NCBI GenBank assembly: GCA_012934845.2
Contig: WNNJ02002038.1
Span: 1 to 64,000 of the forward strand
Direction: 5' to 3'
Length of the DNA: 64,000 nt
Origin: Pomphorhynchus laevis
Lineage: Eukaryota > Acanthocephala > Palaeacanthocephala > Echinorhynchida > Pomphorhynchidae
The translations under genes were made by a program, and so were the position numbers. Positions within the stretch are counted from its first letter, which is position 1; each line of letters opens with the position of its first letter. The notes beneath the pieces were generated by a model. It was not told the origin of the DNA. It made no database searches and was given only the letters and a program-made list of their open reading frames with translations. This document shows, one piece after another, positions 23,404 through 34,700 of this stretch.

Positions 23404-25083
23404 GTGGAACTGGATTGATCTGGAACTGAATTGATCTGGAACTGGATTGATCTGGAACTGGATTGATCTGGAACTGGATTGATCTGGAACTGGATTGATC
23501 TGGAACTGGATTGATCTGGAACTGGATTGATCTGGAACTGGATTGATCTGGAACTGGATTGATCTGGAACTGGATTGATCTGGAACTGGATTGATCTGGA
23601 ACTGGATTGATCTGGAACTGGATTGATCTGGAACTGGATTGATCTGGAACTGGATTGATCTGGAACTGGATTGATCTGGAACTGGATTGATCTGGAACTG
23701 GATTGATCTGGAACTGGATTGATCTGGAACTGGATTGATCTGGAACTGGATTGATCTGGAACTGGATTGATCTGGAACTGGATTGATCTGGAACTGGATT
23801 GATCTGGAACTGGATTGATCTGGAACTGGATTGATCTGGAACTGGATTGATCTGGAACTGGATTGATCTGGAACTGGATTGATCTGGAACTGGATTGATC
23901 TGGAACTGGATTGATCTGGAACTGGATTGATCTGGAACTGGATTGATCTGGAACTGGATTGATCTGGAACTGGATTGATCTGGAACTGGATTGATCTGGA
24001 ACTGGATTGATCTGGAACTGGATTGATCTGGAACTGGATTGATCTGGAACTGGATTGATCTGGAACTGGATTGATCTGGAACTGGATTGATCTGGAACTG
24101 GATTGATCTGGAACTGGATTGATCTGGAACTGGATTGATCTGGAACTGGATTGATCTGGAACTGGATTGATCTGGAACTGGATTGATCTGGAACTGGATT
24201 GATCTGGAACTGGATTGATCTGGAACTGGATTGATCTGGAACTGGATTGATCTGGAACTGGATTGATCTGGAACTGGATTGATCTGGAACTGGATTGATC
24301 TGGAACTGGATTGATCTGGAACTGGATTGATCTGGAACTGGATTGATCTGGAACTGGATTGATCTGGAACTGGATTGATCTGGAACTGGATTGATCTGGA
24401 ACTGGATTGATCTGGAACTGGATTGATCTGGAACTGGATTGATCTGGAACTGGATTGATCTGGAACTGGATTGATCTGGAACTGGATTGATCTGGAACTG
24501 GATTGATCTGGAACTGGATTGATCTGGAACTGGATTGATCTGGAACTGGATTGATCTGGAACTGGATTGATCTGGAACTGGATTGATCTGGAACTGGATT
24601 GATCTGGAACTGGATTGATCTGGAACTGGATTGATCTGGAACTGGATTGATCTGGAACTGGATTGATCTGGAACTGGATTGATCTGGAACTGGATTGATC
24701 TGGAACTGGATTGATCTGGAACTGGATTGATCTGGAACTGGATTGATCTGGAACTGGATTGATCTGGAACTGGATTGATATGGAACTGGATTGATCTGGA
24801 ACTGGATTGATCTGGAACTGGATTGATCTGGAACTGGATTGATCTGGAACTGGATTGATCTGGAACTGGATTGATCTGGAACTGGATTGATCTGGAACTG
24901 GATTGATCTGGAACTGGATTGATCTGGAACTGGATTGATCTGGAACTGGATTGATCTGGAACTGGATTGATCTGGAACTGGATTGATCTGGAACTGGATT
25001 GATCTGGAACTGGATTGATCTGGAACTGGATTGATCTGGAACTGGATTGATCTGGAACTGGATTGATCTGGAACTGGATTGAT
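23404..25083 (-). repeat. 16-bp minisatellite, about 105 copies, inside the LINE D endonuclease ORF
   Basis: The unit ctggaactggattgat (plus strand) is repeated almost without error. I saw one a-for-g change in the second unit (ctgaattgat, about 23425) and one gatatgg variant at 24779. Because 16 is not a multiple of 3, the minus strand cycles through all three frames and gives a 16-residue repeat (NPVPDQSSSRSIQFQI). The result is one 811-codon open frame (23393-25828) fused to the endonuclease domain. The high identity implies very recent expansion or assembly collapse. Confidence 0.97.
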
Positions 25084-25089
25084 TGTAGT

Positions 25090-25828
25090 TAGAGTAGTTT
25101 AAATCAAGATTTTTTAGTAAATCTGGTAGAGATTTACTAAAAACTAAATCTAGCAAGGAAGAACTATGTCCCATAAACCTGGCTGCCTGAGTTTCTTGTT
25201 GTATAAGAGATAGTTCATCAACGAGAAAGTTCCATAATTCGGTGTCCAAATGGCATCCACCTTGATGACATTCGAATGGGGTATTCCCCGTTATATTTGG
25301 AATATTGAAGTTTCCAATAAGGATAAAATTGGACGACTTTGTGAGATCAGTAAGATACTTAATTAAACTTGATGATAAGCAAGATGAGCCTGGAGCACGA
25401 TAGCATACACAAATGGTCATGGTGATGTCACCTGATTCTATCATTAAAGAAAGTAACTCCATTCGCCCGACGCAATATGACATGGAGATCCTATCGATAA
25501 TTCTGTTAGCGACGTTAAAGGCAACTCCACCACCTCTACATTTATCATGTCGGTCTGTTCTAAATAATGAGAAGCCTGGGATGGCAACACAAGCATTACT
25601 AATCCCACTGTGACGCCAAGTTTCAGTAATTGCAAAAATCGGTGTATTGTTATGAGACAAATAACAACTAAACTCATCAAACTTCGAGACTAAGCTGAGA
25701 ACGTAAGAACATGCAATTTTCAGGGGATATCTACTACTATTCGTTGAAGTCTTATGCAGGACACCATGGAATGAAATTAAGTCACCTAAGATGCTACACC
25801 GTGAGCATTTAGGATTAACTTCTCTCAA
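25090..25828 (-). pseudogene. LINE D endonuclease domain
   Basis: APE-type motifs in order: PIFAITETWRHSG (catalytic Glu), GFSLFRTDRHDKCRGGGVAF, ICVCYRAPGSSC, ILIGNFNIPNITG (usual GDFN is GNFN, so the Asp is lost) and FMGHSSSLLDLVFSK. Just after LLKNLDLNYSNYNQ the frame runs into the minisatellite instead of the RT domain. Confidence 0.85.
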
Positions 25829-25882
25829 CGTACAAATGGATGTCGTCGGACCACCTGAAAATTTCGGGTACAGAGATCATTT

Positions 25883-26724
25883 TCACCATGTTGACCCCTG
25901 TCGTTTAGTTCTTTTTTTAGCTAAAGATAGTTGTTCGCGCTCTTCAACCGACAGATCCTTATATATTTGCACATAATTGCCCATTAGTCTATAAGCTCTA
26001 CTAAGGATGATATTAGCTTGATCATTGGAAGCACAGACTAATCGAAGCAGTCTATTTCTACCATTATCATACTTTTTACTAATTCTATGAATGGCCAATA
26101 CCTCCAAGGATGCTGCAAAATGTTGCTCTCCATCTAAAAAATACTAGACAAGATCTTTATCACTGAAAGAACGTCGTCATTCACACGGTTTTGAGAAATG
26201 ACGGATTTGGACTTGTAGATATTAGTTAAAATTATACATCTTAATCTGTTTAGGTTAGATCTCGTCCCCCTTATGTTATTCGAACGTGCGGGCCGGTCAG
26301 GTTGCTGCACCGGATAACTTGCCGTAGGAGCGACTCTACTCAACGGGGAGACAGAAGTCGTAGACTTTTTTAGGTAAGTTGCTGCATCAGCGCGTCTAGA
26401 TCGTGTTGTTCAACTTGGATAGATCGTGCTATTGACACAAGGTCCAATTGCAATTGTGATGGATTCCAATCTAAGCTCAGGGTTGCCATTTTGTCTAACA
26501 AAGCGGTTTGGATTATGTGGCGAGAAAATTCTTGCGTTTGTATTGGTTGTCCTACTCAAGTTCGACCGATCGGATACCGGGTAACTAGGGATGTTGCACT
26601 CGCATGAAGTACACGAATTCGTTGAAATATGAGCATTATCTCTTCTTGTGACAGCTAATACAATATCATCGAAATGAAATCCTAAGAAATTCAGTGATAT
26701 CCATAAATCATAAAATGATATCAA
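25883..26724 (-). pseudogene. LINE D ORF1 (frameshifted)
   Basis: Three frames: 26724-26410 (two-Cys motif NSCTSCECNIPSYP), 26343-26134 (RGTRSNLNRLRCIILTNIY) and 26107-25883 (RLLRLVCASNDQANIILSRA, VQIYKDLSVEEREQLSLAK). The last is the RRM-like C-terminal style of LINE ORF1 proteins. The order and spacing before the endonuclease fit one element. Confidence 0.65.
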
Positions 26725-26739
26725 CTTGCAATTTAACCC

Positions 26740-26945
26740 AATCAGTCAAGGATTTTATACCTCTCCATATGTTCAGATCGTCCGCATAAAGTAGCGAATC
26801 AGAACTCAATAGACCATTAAGATCATTGATACGTATAAGAAATAGTAAAGGTCCTAGCACAGATCTTTGCGGCATATCCCATATATGTGTTGTGCCATTC
26901 CGAACACACTGTTCACATGAATCTGATACGATCTTAAAAGATTTG
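26740..26945 (-). pseudogene. LINE RT palm fragment
   Basis: Minus strand reads MPQRSVLGPLLFLIRINDLN, then LLYADDLNIW, the palm region from GxPQG to YADD of a LINE D-like RT. It abuts a plus-strand LINE D RT beginning near 26950, so the junction is inverted. Confidence 0.75.
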
Positions 26946-27021
26946 ATCTGACATCAAACGTCAGAAACGCAGGTGCTTCGTTTCCAATCTTTGTCGATCA
27001 TCAAAAAGATATCCCAGTAAA

Positions 27022-28716
27022 TTGTTCAAACATATCAGCTCATTTAAATCAACTACCCCTGAGATGAACTCTATATTTATGGAAACCGGTGAGCTCACAT
27101 TTGATGACAAAGCAATTACCAATATTTTCCTGGATCAATTCACGCTAGAGAGTCCTACCTGTCAGTATTGCCCCCGAGTCTCCACAGCTCAATATCCATG
27201 TTACGAATTTACTCCATTTGATAAATTTGATGTACTTAACGAACTTCTGAAGCTACCACGATCAATTGCGGCAGGACCAGACAATATTCCTCCAATTCTT
27301 CGTTGGGAACTTGCACCAGTAATATATGAACCTTTACACACCATATTCGATTTCTCCTTGTCAACAGGCAGTATACCGTCAGATTGGAAATGTTCTACAA
27401 TCCGACCTCTCTACAAAAATGGCGACCGTAATCTAGCAAGCAACTATTGGCCAATAAGCCTTACCTGCGTTGCCTGTAAAGTACTAGAGAAAATGCTTTT
27501 AAAACGAATCATCGGGCACCTAGAAGGGAACCAAGTACTCTGCGACAACCAGCATGGTTTCCGCCCAGGAAGATCTACTGTCACAAACCTCGTACTTGCG
27601 AGAAGTGATTGGACCAGATATGCCGAGGCTGGAGTTAGTGTTGATGTTTTGTTTTTCGACCTCAGCAAAGCATTTGATCGGATATACTATGATGTCATCC
27701 TTATTACGCTGGAACAGTACGGCATCAGAGGAACCCTCCTAAATTGGATTAACTCCTTCCTTAGAAATCGGAAGATTACTGTATTGGCCAATAAACATAT
27801 GTCAAAGACAAGAATTCCTGGACGCGGTGTTCCTCATGGATCGGTACTCAGTCAATTGCTCTTCATTATTTACATCAACGAGCTTACTACAGCTATTTAG
27901 AGTCCATGTAGTTTATATGCCGACGACTTGAAAATTTGGCGACTAATAATCGATAACCAAGATCCAATGATACTCCATAGAGGCATTGATAATATTAAGG
28001 TCTGGTGTAATCAACGGGGACTGATATTAAACCCCGATAAGTCAAAACATATGCGCATCGGACATCTACACATCAATTCGTCATATAACATTGATGGAAG
28101 AGAAATTGAAACAGTTCCTCAATTTCAAGACCTCGGAGTGATCGTAAATAGAAACTTATCGACAATCCCACATACCAGTCACACAGTTGCTAAATGCCGT
28201 CGAATTTTAGGAGTTATTAGAAGGACCATTTGCCAGCTTGACGCATCCAGTTTTAAGTTAATTTACAATGCTTACGTCTTATCTTTAATGAGATACGATT
28301 CACCTCCCTGCCACCCTCAAACTACGACAGAAATGAACCTGTACGAATGCATAGTACGCAAAGCCACACATCTTGTACCCACCCAACGCAAGCTCTCATT
28401 CATTTTTCGACTCCACGCACTTGATGTGACCACAGTGAAGAAATCTTTAAAGTCCTCTGATTTAATGTTTGTGTAGACAAAGCTTAATGGACAAAAAAGG
28501 CAGAGGGAAGATGTTTGTCGTAAACGGTTCGAACTTCGAAATTCAAACAGATTGAGGGGACATCACCTCACGTGAAAGACCCACATTCGTCCACGAAGAA
28601 GATTTAACACATTTGTCAACCGAACGTGCAAAAGCTAGATAAAGCTACCACATCAAGTGGTTTCGGTCTCCAGTATTTTGTCCTTCAAGAAAAGTATGAA
28701 GAATGTACTAACTTAG
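27022..28716 (+). pseudogene. LINE D reverse transcriptase, stops but no frameshift
   Basis: One continuous frame of 564 sense or stop codons before the final TAG at 28714. It is interrupted by in-frame TAG at 27898 and 28474, TGA at 28573 and TAG at 28636. Motifs: GPDNIPPILRWEL, CSTIRPLYKNGDRNLASNYW, HGFRPGRST, LFFDLSKAFDRI, GRGVPHGSVLSQLLF, LYADDLKIW, LNPDKSKHM, LGVIVNRNL, and a C-terminal RGHHLT tail. The first stop lies 13 bases before the codons for LYADD. Apart from those nonsense codons the domain looks complete. Confidence 0.85.
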
Positions 28717-28755
28717 AGCAATCGGATTTTCATTGATATTTTTTTACCCCCAGCC

Positions 28756-28791
28756 TGTACGAGCTCTACGCTCGTACAAGCTCTACGCTTG
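28756..28791 (+). other. Paired hairpins at the LINE D 3' end
   Basis: TGTACGAG-CTCTACG-CTCGTACA (8-bp stem) is followed directly by CAAGC-TCTAC-GCTTG (5-bp stem). Both loops contain CTCTAC. A TTATTTAAAC tail follows. Confidence 0.75.
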
Positions 28792-28827
28792 TTATTTAAA
28801 CAAACACCAAAAATTGGACTGTGATAA

Positions 28828-29650
28828 TTAATTTAACTCAGTGTACTTCGCTTGTCGAGTACCAGCACTAGTAGGATGTCCCCTCGTTGATCGTGCAGCC
28901 CGGATGCACATTGATGCAGACTTGGACATAACGATGCTTATTTTTGAACGTAATTTTCTTATCAGATCACTATAAGTGTGTAATCCCCTGCCCGCGCTTA
29001 GTGACGCAATTCTTTTGATCGCCAAGTCCGCCGCCGGTCCAATAGCGCTGCCATTTCATGATATGACAAAGGGTATGAATAATGCTCTGCTGTATTTAAT
29101 AATAATCTTCCAGTTATAAAATATTTGTATCTAGCAGACAAAATTCGAATCGATTGACAAATCCTGCATTTTGATAATATAGATAGCCATGACGCACAAA
29201 ATCAAGTGTTTTGGAAAAGTCAAAGAAGATAATATCAACATTAGTGCCGTGATCAACTAAATCAGCCCCTTAAATGTTGATCCACAATTAAATTATTCAC
29301 AGTGGAAAAGTCCTTCCTAAAACAATCTTGATTAACACACACTAAATGATTATACTCCAAATATTCGCTTATATATTTATAAAATAATCGCTCAACGACT
29401 CGACAACATGCATATGCTAAACTTACAGGTCTATAATTGTCGACATTAGAACGATCACTTTTTTGTGCAAAGGTCTAATAAATGAACGCTTCCACATTTT
29501 AGGTATACAACCAGTAGTTATAGACGCAATAATATACAACGCAAAGCAAATATCAGGAATCAAAGATTTAGGATATATCGAAGGCAACGAGTCTTTTCAT
29601 ATCGATTTTGCTAATTTGAGATTAGTTAGTTATATTATTTAATTTTATTA
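28828..29650 (-). pseudogene. LINE G RT fragment
   Basis: Minus strand, several frames: CIPKMWKRSFIRPLHKKSDR, NYRPVSLAYACCRVVERL and NQDCFRKDFSTVNNL (29560-29290), then VDIIFFDFSKTLDFVRH (palm A, about 29240). Frame 29025-28828 may be its downstream remnant. No YADD motif is readable. Confidence 0.7.
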
Positions 29651-29669
29651 TTTAGTTTTATTATTTAGT

Positions 29670-29835
29670 TTTATTACATGATTATTAAACTCACCGCGTT
29701 CAAATTTTCGATATTCACGTGTTTTAAATTATATTATACCGTGTAATTGTCTTATACCATGGCGTTTTGTAAGAAGGGATGTATTCCATAATTTATTTAG
29801 GATCGAAATGTTTCTCAATATCCTTAATTGAGGAC
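29670..29835. repeat. Dispersed repeat R2, copy 1
   Basis: Closely matches 32340-32505 (shared: acatgattattaaac, ttattgtcttatacc-like, cgttttgtaagaagg, ataattttaggatcg-like). One copy lies upstream of HSF and the other in SART3 intron 1. On the minus strand it may be LINE-derived (EYRKFERGEFNNHV). Confidence 0.75.
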
Positions 29836-30104
29836 TAATTGTTACAAAATTAGTAATGCAGAGTATTCTTACTATAATAAGTGTATGTGATAAAGTTTAG
29901 AAAACACTTGCATGTAAAATGGTTTTCTAAACGTTCTTAGCTTGAATAAATCATTCCATACAAATCAGATTTTTGATTTGTCAGTTAACAATAAATTTTA
30001 TTGTTAACCGTTTTTCAATTTTTGTTGTATTTTTAGAATGTTTTGCGTATTATTAGGATTGGAAATATTTTAATCTGTAAATTAATTGATATTATGAGTG
30101 ATTG
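29836..30104 (+). promoter_or_regulatory. HSF upstream region / 5' UTR
   Basis: No convincing TATA box or heat shock element (alternating nGAAn blocks) was found. A pyrimidine-rich run ending in AG (tgttgtatttttag, to about 30036) could be a splice acceptor. Two short upstream ATGs at about 30038 and 30094 close quickly (the second is ATG-AGT-GAT-TGA), which could dampen translation. Confidence 0.4.
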
Positions 30105-31499
30105 ATGTTGGACGAAAGTCTTCCTTCCATGTACGAACTCGAACTACTCGGAGAGGAATTGAATGCTCAAAATATATGTAACACCGTATTAGATCCACCG
30201 ACCCCACCATATCCACTTTGTGCAAGTGATGATGGCGTTGCCAGCGATATGAACATGGTATTAGCTAATTCCCCTTTTCAATACTCAAATGATCTTCGTA
30301 CTTCTGCATTGCTATCAAAACATGATATTATGTACGATTCATCTAGTAACCTAAATGGCGCATTGCCAGCCGATTCAACTCTTCCGCCTCCTCCTATTTT
30401 AAGTTCAATTACTGTTGAATGTAATAGAAATTTACGTCCTCCTCGAGCGTTTCATTTTATCAACAAACTGTGGTACATTGTGAATGATCATAACACTGAT
30501 GATCTAATTAGATGGGCGAAATCCGGCACATGGTTTGGTATTCGTGACCACAATAAATTTGCTGAAACTATACTACCTCAATATTTCAAGCACAATAATA
30601 TGAACTCGTTTATTCGACAGTTAAATATGTACGGCTTTCGCAAAGTCGTTCACACCCGAAGTAGATATAATGGCTCACCACCGCCAATAGAATGGCGCAA
30701 TCATATGACTAATCGTCATTCATCTTCAAATAACGATACATCAAAGGCTAATAATGTTTACATCTTATCGGAAGGATTTTCTAATCCATATTTTGTAAGA
30801 GGTTGTGAAAATCTGATACACCATATTACAAGAAAAACTGGCCAGTGCTTTTCTAATCTTAATTCGAATAGCAGTGCTTCTGTTCCTACGACTAATTTGT
30901 ACAGTTCATCAGCATCATCATCGTTTCTAAATACTGCAAATGTTATCACAGATGAGCGATTATCACACACAGTTCATAATCATTGTGGTGGAGATAGATC
31001 TCAGCCTTCTGGCAGATTCGAGGAGCTGCATCAAATGTGCCAGATTTTAAAGCTTCAGCAGGAAGTTCAACGACAAGAAATGGAAAGCCTACGAAGAAGT
31101 AAGATTGCTCTCATTAGTGCAGTTAAAGAAATGAATGAAAAATACAATAAGCAGCAGCAAATAATTCAACGATTAGTAACATTCCTTATCAATTTAATTC
31201 CACGATGTCAAAATTTGTCGGACTCTGTTAGCTGGCAACCTAATGTGGCACGCCCTCCACTTATGATCGAACCTAGTAAAAATAACGCAAATGACAGTTG
31301 TGTTGCTCTAGATGAGGAATCTAATGTGCGCTGGCTACTACCAAATAAGCGACCTCGTTTTGAGGAAGATCAAAATAAAATGCCGATAAGTAGTGACGCG
31401 TATGGTCCATCGTCTCAATTCGAAATCACCGACCACCGTGAATCTCTACCATCTTCAATGGACGATATAGATAGCATTTTTTCAATGAATCAAATCTAA
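30105..31499 (+). CDS. HSF1: Heat shock transcription factor (HSF)
   Basis: Single exon, 464 residues. Residues about 112-184 form the HSF winged-helix DNA-binding domain, with FINKLWYIVNDHNTDDLIRW and the recognition helix FKHNNMNSFIRQLNMYGFRK. The domain resumes at FSNPYFVRGCENLIHHITRK (226-244) after an unusually long wing loop of about 40 residues. Residues about 306-367 are the HR-A/B trimerisation coiled coil (ELHQMCQILKLQQEVQRQEM, then NKQQQIIQRLVTFLINLIPR). The N-terminus is a ~110-residue acidic and Pro-rich extension. The C-terminus ends in SMDDIDSIFS, a plausible activation motif. No clear HR-C is seen. The start is the first in-frame ATG after a stop. It should trimerise under stress and bind heat shock elements in the nucleus. 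It lies 177 bp upstream of SART3 on the same strand. The symbol is given by family; a single invertebrate HSF would be orthologous to all vertebrate paralogues. Confidence 0.93.
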   Translation: MLDESLPSMYELELLGEELNAQNICNTVLDPPTPPYPLCASDDGVASDMNMVLANSPFQYSNDLRTSALLSKHDIMYDSSSNLNGALPADSTLPPPPILSSITVECNRNLRPPRAFHFINKLWYIVNDHNTDDLIRWAKSGTWFGIRDHNKFAETILPQYFKHNNMNSFIRQLNMYGFRKVVHTRSRYNGSPPPIEWRNHMTNRHSSSNNDTSKANNVYILSEGFSNPYFVRGCENLIHHITRKTGQCFSNLNSNSSASVPTTNLYSSSASSSFLNTANVITDERLSHTVHNHCGGDRSQPSGRFEELHQMCQILKLQQEVQRQEMESLRRSKIALISAVKEMNEKYNKQQQIIQRLVTFLINLIPRCQNLSDSVSWQPNVARPPLMIEPSKNNANDSCVALDEESNVRWLLPNKRPRFEEDQNKMPISSDAYGPSSQFEITDHRESLPSSMDDIDSIFSMNQI

Positions 31500-31631
31500 C
31501 ATTGCATCAAAAGCTGTGAATTTTCTGTTGACCTACAAAATTATAGTTTATTTTTTATCTGCTTTTATCTAGGTGTTCTACTATTTACTTTCGAAAATAT
31601 ATGTATTTTCTTCATTTCGTATTTTATTTTT

Positions 31632-31641
31632 AATAAATAAA
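31632..31641 (+). terminator. HSF poly(A) signal (overlapping AATAAA twice)
   Basis: Two overlapping AATAAA hexamers (31632-31637 and 31636-31641) lie about 135 bp after the HSF stop and only 36 bp before the SART3 start codon. Confidence 0.7.
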
Positions 31642-31651
31642 ATACGACATT

Positions 31652-31668
31652 AGATTATTCATCTTTAG
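31652..31668 (+). promoter_or_regulatory. Possible trans-splice (SL) acceptor before SART3
   Basis: A pyrimidine-rich stretch ending in TTTAG at 31668 lies 8 nt before the SART3 ATG (31677) and 27 nt after the HSF poly(A) signal. This spacing resembles that between genes of trans-spliced operons. There is no room for a conventional 5' UTR and promoter after the HSF 3' end. This is inference from spacing only. Confidence 0.45.
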
Positions 31669-31676
31669 TAGTAGAA

Positions 31677-31778
31677 ATGGATGATGTTGACATGAATAAT
31701 AGTGGATGTGAGGATGATGTCAGTTCATCAGCAACTTCTGATGAAGAACCTCCGACTGAAGAAGAACTGCATGCTCTT
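31677..31778 (+). CDS. SART3: SART3 exon 1
   Basis: 34 codons from ATG, acidic and Ser-rich ([20 protein letters not shown]), like the acidic N-terminus of other SART3 proteins. Donor CTT|GTGAGT, phase 0. Intron 1 is 4.3 kb and holds repeats R1 and R2 and LINE L. Confidence 0.85.
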
Positions 31779-34700
31779 GTGAGTACTTAAGTCATAACAC
31801 AGTTTAAGCTGTCGATAAACTTTACTTAGGTAATATTCAAATTGTAAGTTAATAAATATTATAAACTTAATAAATATTTAATATGAATAACTTAATGGCT
31901 TATTTATAAATATATATTAATCTATTAGTAATAAATATATTAATATAAGTTTATATTAATATAAACTTATTAAATTTTGGAGTTGGCGTTAATTTTAAAT
32001 GTTCACTTCTGTAGAATTACAAGTAATGCTTAGATTTTAAATTTGGAGTAACATTTAGTATTGAACAAGTTGATCTAATTTCCTCAGTATTCATTGTTTG
32101 CAACTATTAATTCAACGACAAAACCGGATTATCGAATATGTTACTTAATTTATAAGCACTTCAGCTTTTGAATATCCAAAAATATTTAAATTTCAACTGA
32201 AGATTCAATTCCGTTGTTAATTAGCATAAGAAGATTAAATTTATCTTAATGTAGCAATTAACCAAATTGTTACATAATTTGGTTGATTCATGAAATTTTT
32301 GAGTGTAAAAATACCAGGGTAGTTATCATAATTGAAATTCAACTCTTACATGATTATTAAACCTACCGCGTTTAATTTTTCGATGTTCACGTGTCTAAAA
32401 TTGTATAATACCGTGTTATTGTCTTATACCGGGGCGGCGTTTTGTAAGAAGGAATATTTCCCATAATTTTTAGGATCGGAATTTTCCTCAATATTAACTC
32501 AATATTATGGAAAAACCTCACCTGCCGATCCCCTGCCTACTCACATACTTAAAGCCATATGCTCATCGATATCCCCTTTTCTCATAACCTTGTTTAACAC
32601 TTTCATCCGCAGTCGTATCTTCCCTACACACTGGAAATCCGCAATCGTTCGTCCCATCCTTAAGAAACAATCGCTCGACCCTCCCTTCCTTCTAGCTATC
32701 GCCCCATTTCACTACTCCCTACTCTTTCTATGCTCTTAGAACGCATCATCTTAATACAAATCACCGCTTATCTCTCCTCATCCAATCTGATCCCTCCTTT
32801 CCATTCCGCTTATCGCTCTTATCACTCTACAGTAATCGCCTGCATGAAAGTTTACAACGACTTACTCATTTCTCAAGTCAAGACTCTATATAGTGTTCTT
32901 ATCTCCCTCGACCTCTCCTCCGTCTTCGACATTGTCGACAACTCCGTCCTTCCTCGTCTTCGTTATGATTACGGCTTTTCTTCTTACTCCGTAGCATGGT
33001 TTGCCTCATATCTATCAGACCATTTCTTTCGCGTCTGTTCAAATTTATCATCTTATCCTCCCATCCCTATCTTTGCGGGGTCCCACAAGATTCAGTCCTA
33101 GGTTCTTTGCTTTTCTCTCTTCTGCTTGGCGATCTCTCTCCGTTTATCAAACCTTTCTCCTTTAACGTCATACAATTCGCCGATGACATCTTCATCTATG
33201 CTCATACACACGCACATGGCATACACGATATCGGCATTTCTGCCTCCAACTGTCTTTTTTCTATATACGAACGTCTCTCTAATCTTCATCTCGTTCTAAA
33301 CCCCGACAAGTCTAAAATAATGTGGATCTTCCGTCGTAAACAAAACATATCTCCTTCCACTTTATCTTTTGCCTAATCGATCATCCCCATAGTACACAAT
33401 CTCACTTCCTTAGGCTTCCATTTCGATGATCAACTTTCCCTTAAACCCTTCGTCCGTGACAAGATGCGCTCGTCTAACTTAATTCTCTGTGCCACCGTAT
33501 CCGCCCCCTTATCGACTTCCGTTCTTGTATGTCTCTTCTTTCATCGCTTCTCTTCCCTAAAATCTATTACTGCATCAGCCTCTTCGCAAATTCTCCAAAA
33601 TCTATCATCCTACCCCTACAACGAATAATTAACTCCGTCGTTCGAGTGCACTTTTGTCTCCGTCACTTCGACTACACATCAACATATCTTGCCCAACACT
33701 CCTGGCCCACCATCCACATCAGCATCAAGCCTTTTCTCTCTACTGCTTGGCGATCTCTCTCCGTTTATCAAACCTTTTCCTTTAACGTCATGCAATACGC
33801 CGATGACATCCTCATCTATGCTCATGCACCCGCACATCGCATACACGATATCGGCAATTCTGCCTTCAACTGTCTTTCTTCTATCTACAAACGTCTCTCC
33901 AATCTCCATCTCGTTTTAAACCCAGACAAGTCTAAAATTATGTGGATCCTCCCCCGTAAACCAAACATATCTCCTCCCACTGTATCTTTTGCCTTATCGA
34001 TCATCCCCATAGTCCACAATCTCACTTTCTTAGGCTTCCATTTCGATGATCACCTTTTCCTAAACCCTTTGTCCGCAAAAAGGTCCACTCGTCTAACTTA
34101 ATTTTCCATGACATTCGTCGTATCCGCCCCTTATCGACTTCCGTTCCTGTATGTATATTCTTTCATCGATTATTTTCCCTAAAATCGATTACTGCATCAG
34201 CCTCTTCGCAAATTCTCCAAAATCCATCATCCTACCACTACAACGCATAATCAAATCCGCCGTTCGAGTGCTCTTTCGTCTCCGTCGCTTCGACCACATA
34301 TCCACATATCTTGTCCAACTCTCCTGGCCCACCATCCACATCCGCATCAAACTCCGCCTTCTTCTCGTAACTTTTCGTCTCATCGCTGTCGGCTCCCCAT
34401 CGTTCATCAACCTTCCTTTCTTAGACGACACTCTCCCCACCTCGCTATCGCTGCGTTCTCGTCATACCCTCTTACTCCTCGTTCCCAATTACTTCAACAA
34501 CTTTGGTCTCCGATCCTTCCTCGTCGCCTCCTCACTCGCCTGGAATCAACTCCCTCTCGACGTCCGCCGCGCTCCCTCTTTTATCACATTCAAACACCTC
34601 ATCCGTTCACACCTTCTCAACACATGATTTACATTTTTGTTTGTTGTGGTCATGTAAGCGTTCGCTGGCACGCATTTGCCACGTTAAATAAATCTTTTTT

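Larger units (their letters stand above)
26950..28800 (+). mobile_element. LINE D copy 2 (plus strand), RT and 3' end
   Basis: 5'-truncated. It contains the RT frame 27022-28716 and a 3' tail with two nested hairpins (28756-28791). It lies opposite in orientation to the LINE D ORF1/endonuclease at 25090-26724, so either this is a 5'-inverted insertion or two copies have met. Confidence 0.8.

Noticed and set aside
23393-25828. The 811-codon frame as a real repeat protein (silk-like or antifreeze-like).
   Set aside because: Its N-terminal part is a LINE endonuclease with a mutated catalytic loop, and the repeat is a non-triplet minisatellite open in all three frames. There is no sign of selection on the protein.
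29840-30104. Heat shock elements upstream of HSF for autoregulation.
   Set aside because: GAA and TTC triplets occur but never in three properly spaced alternating blocks.
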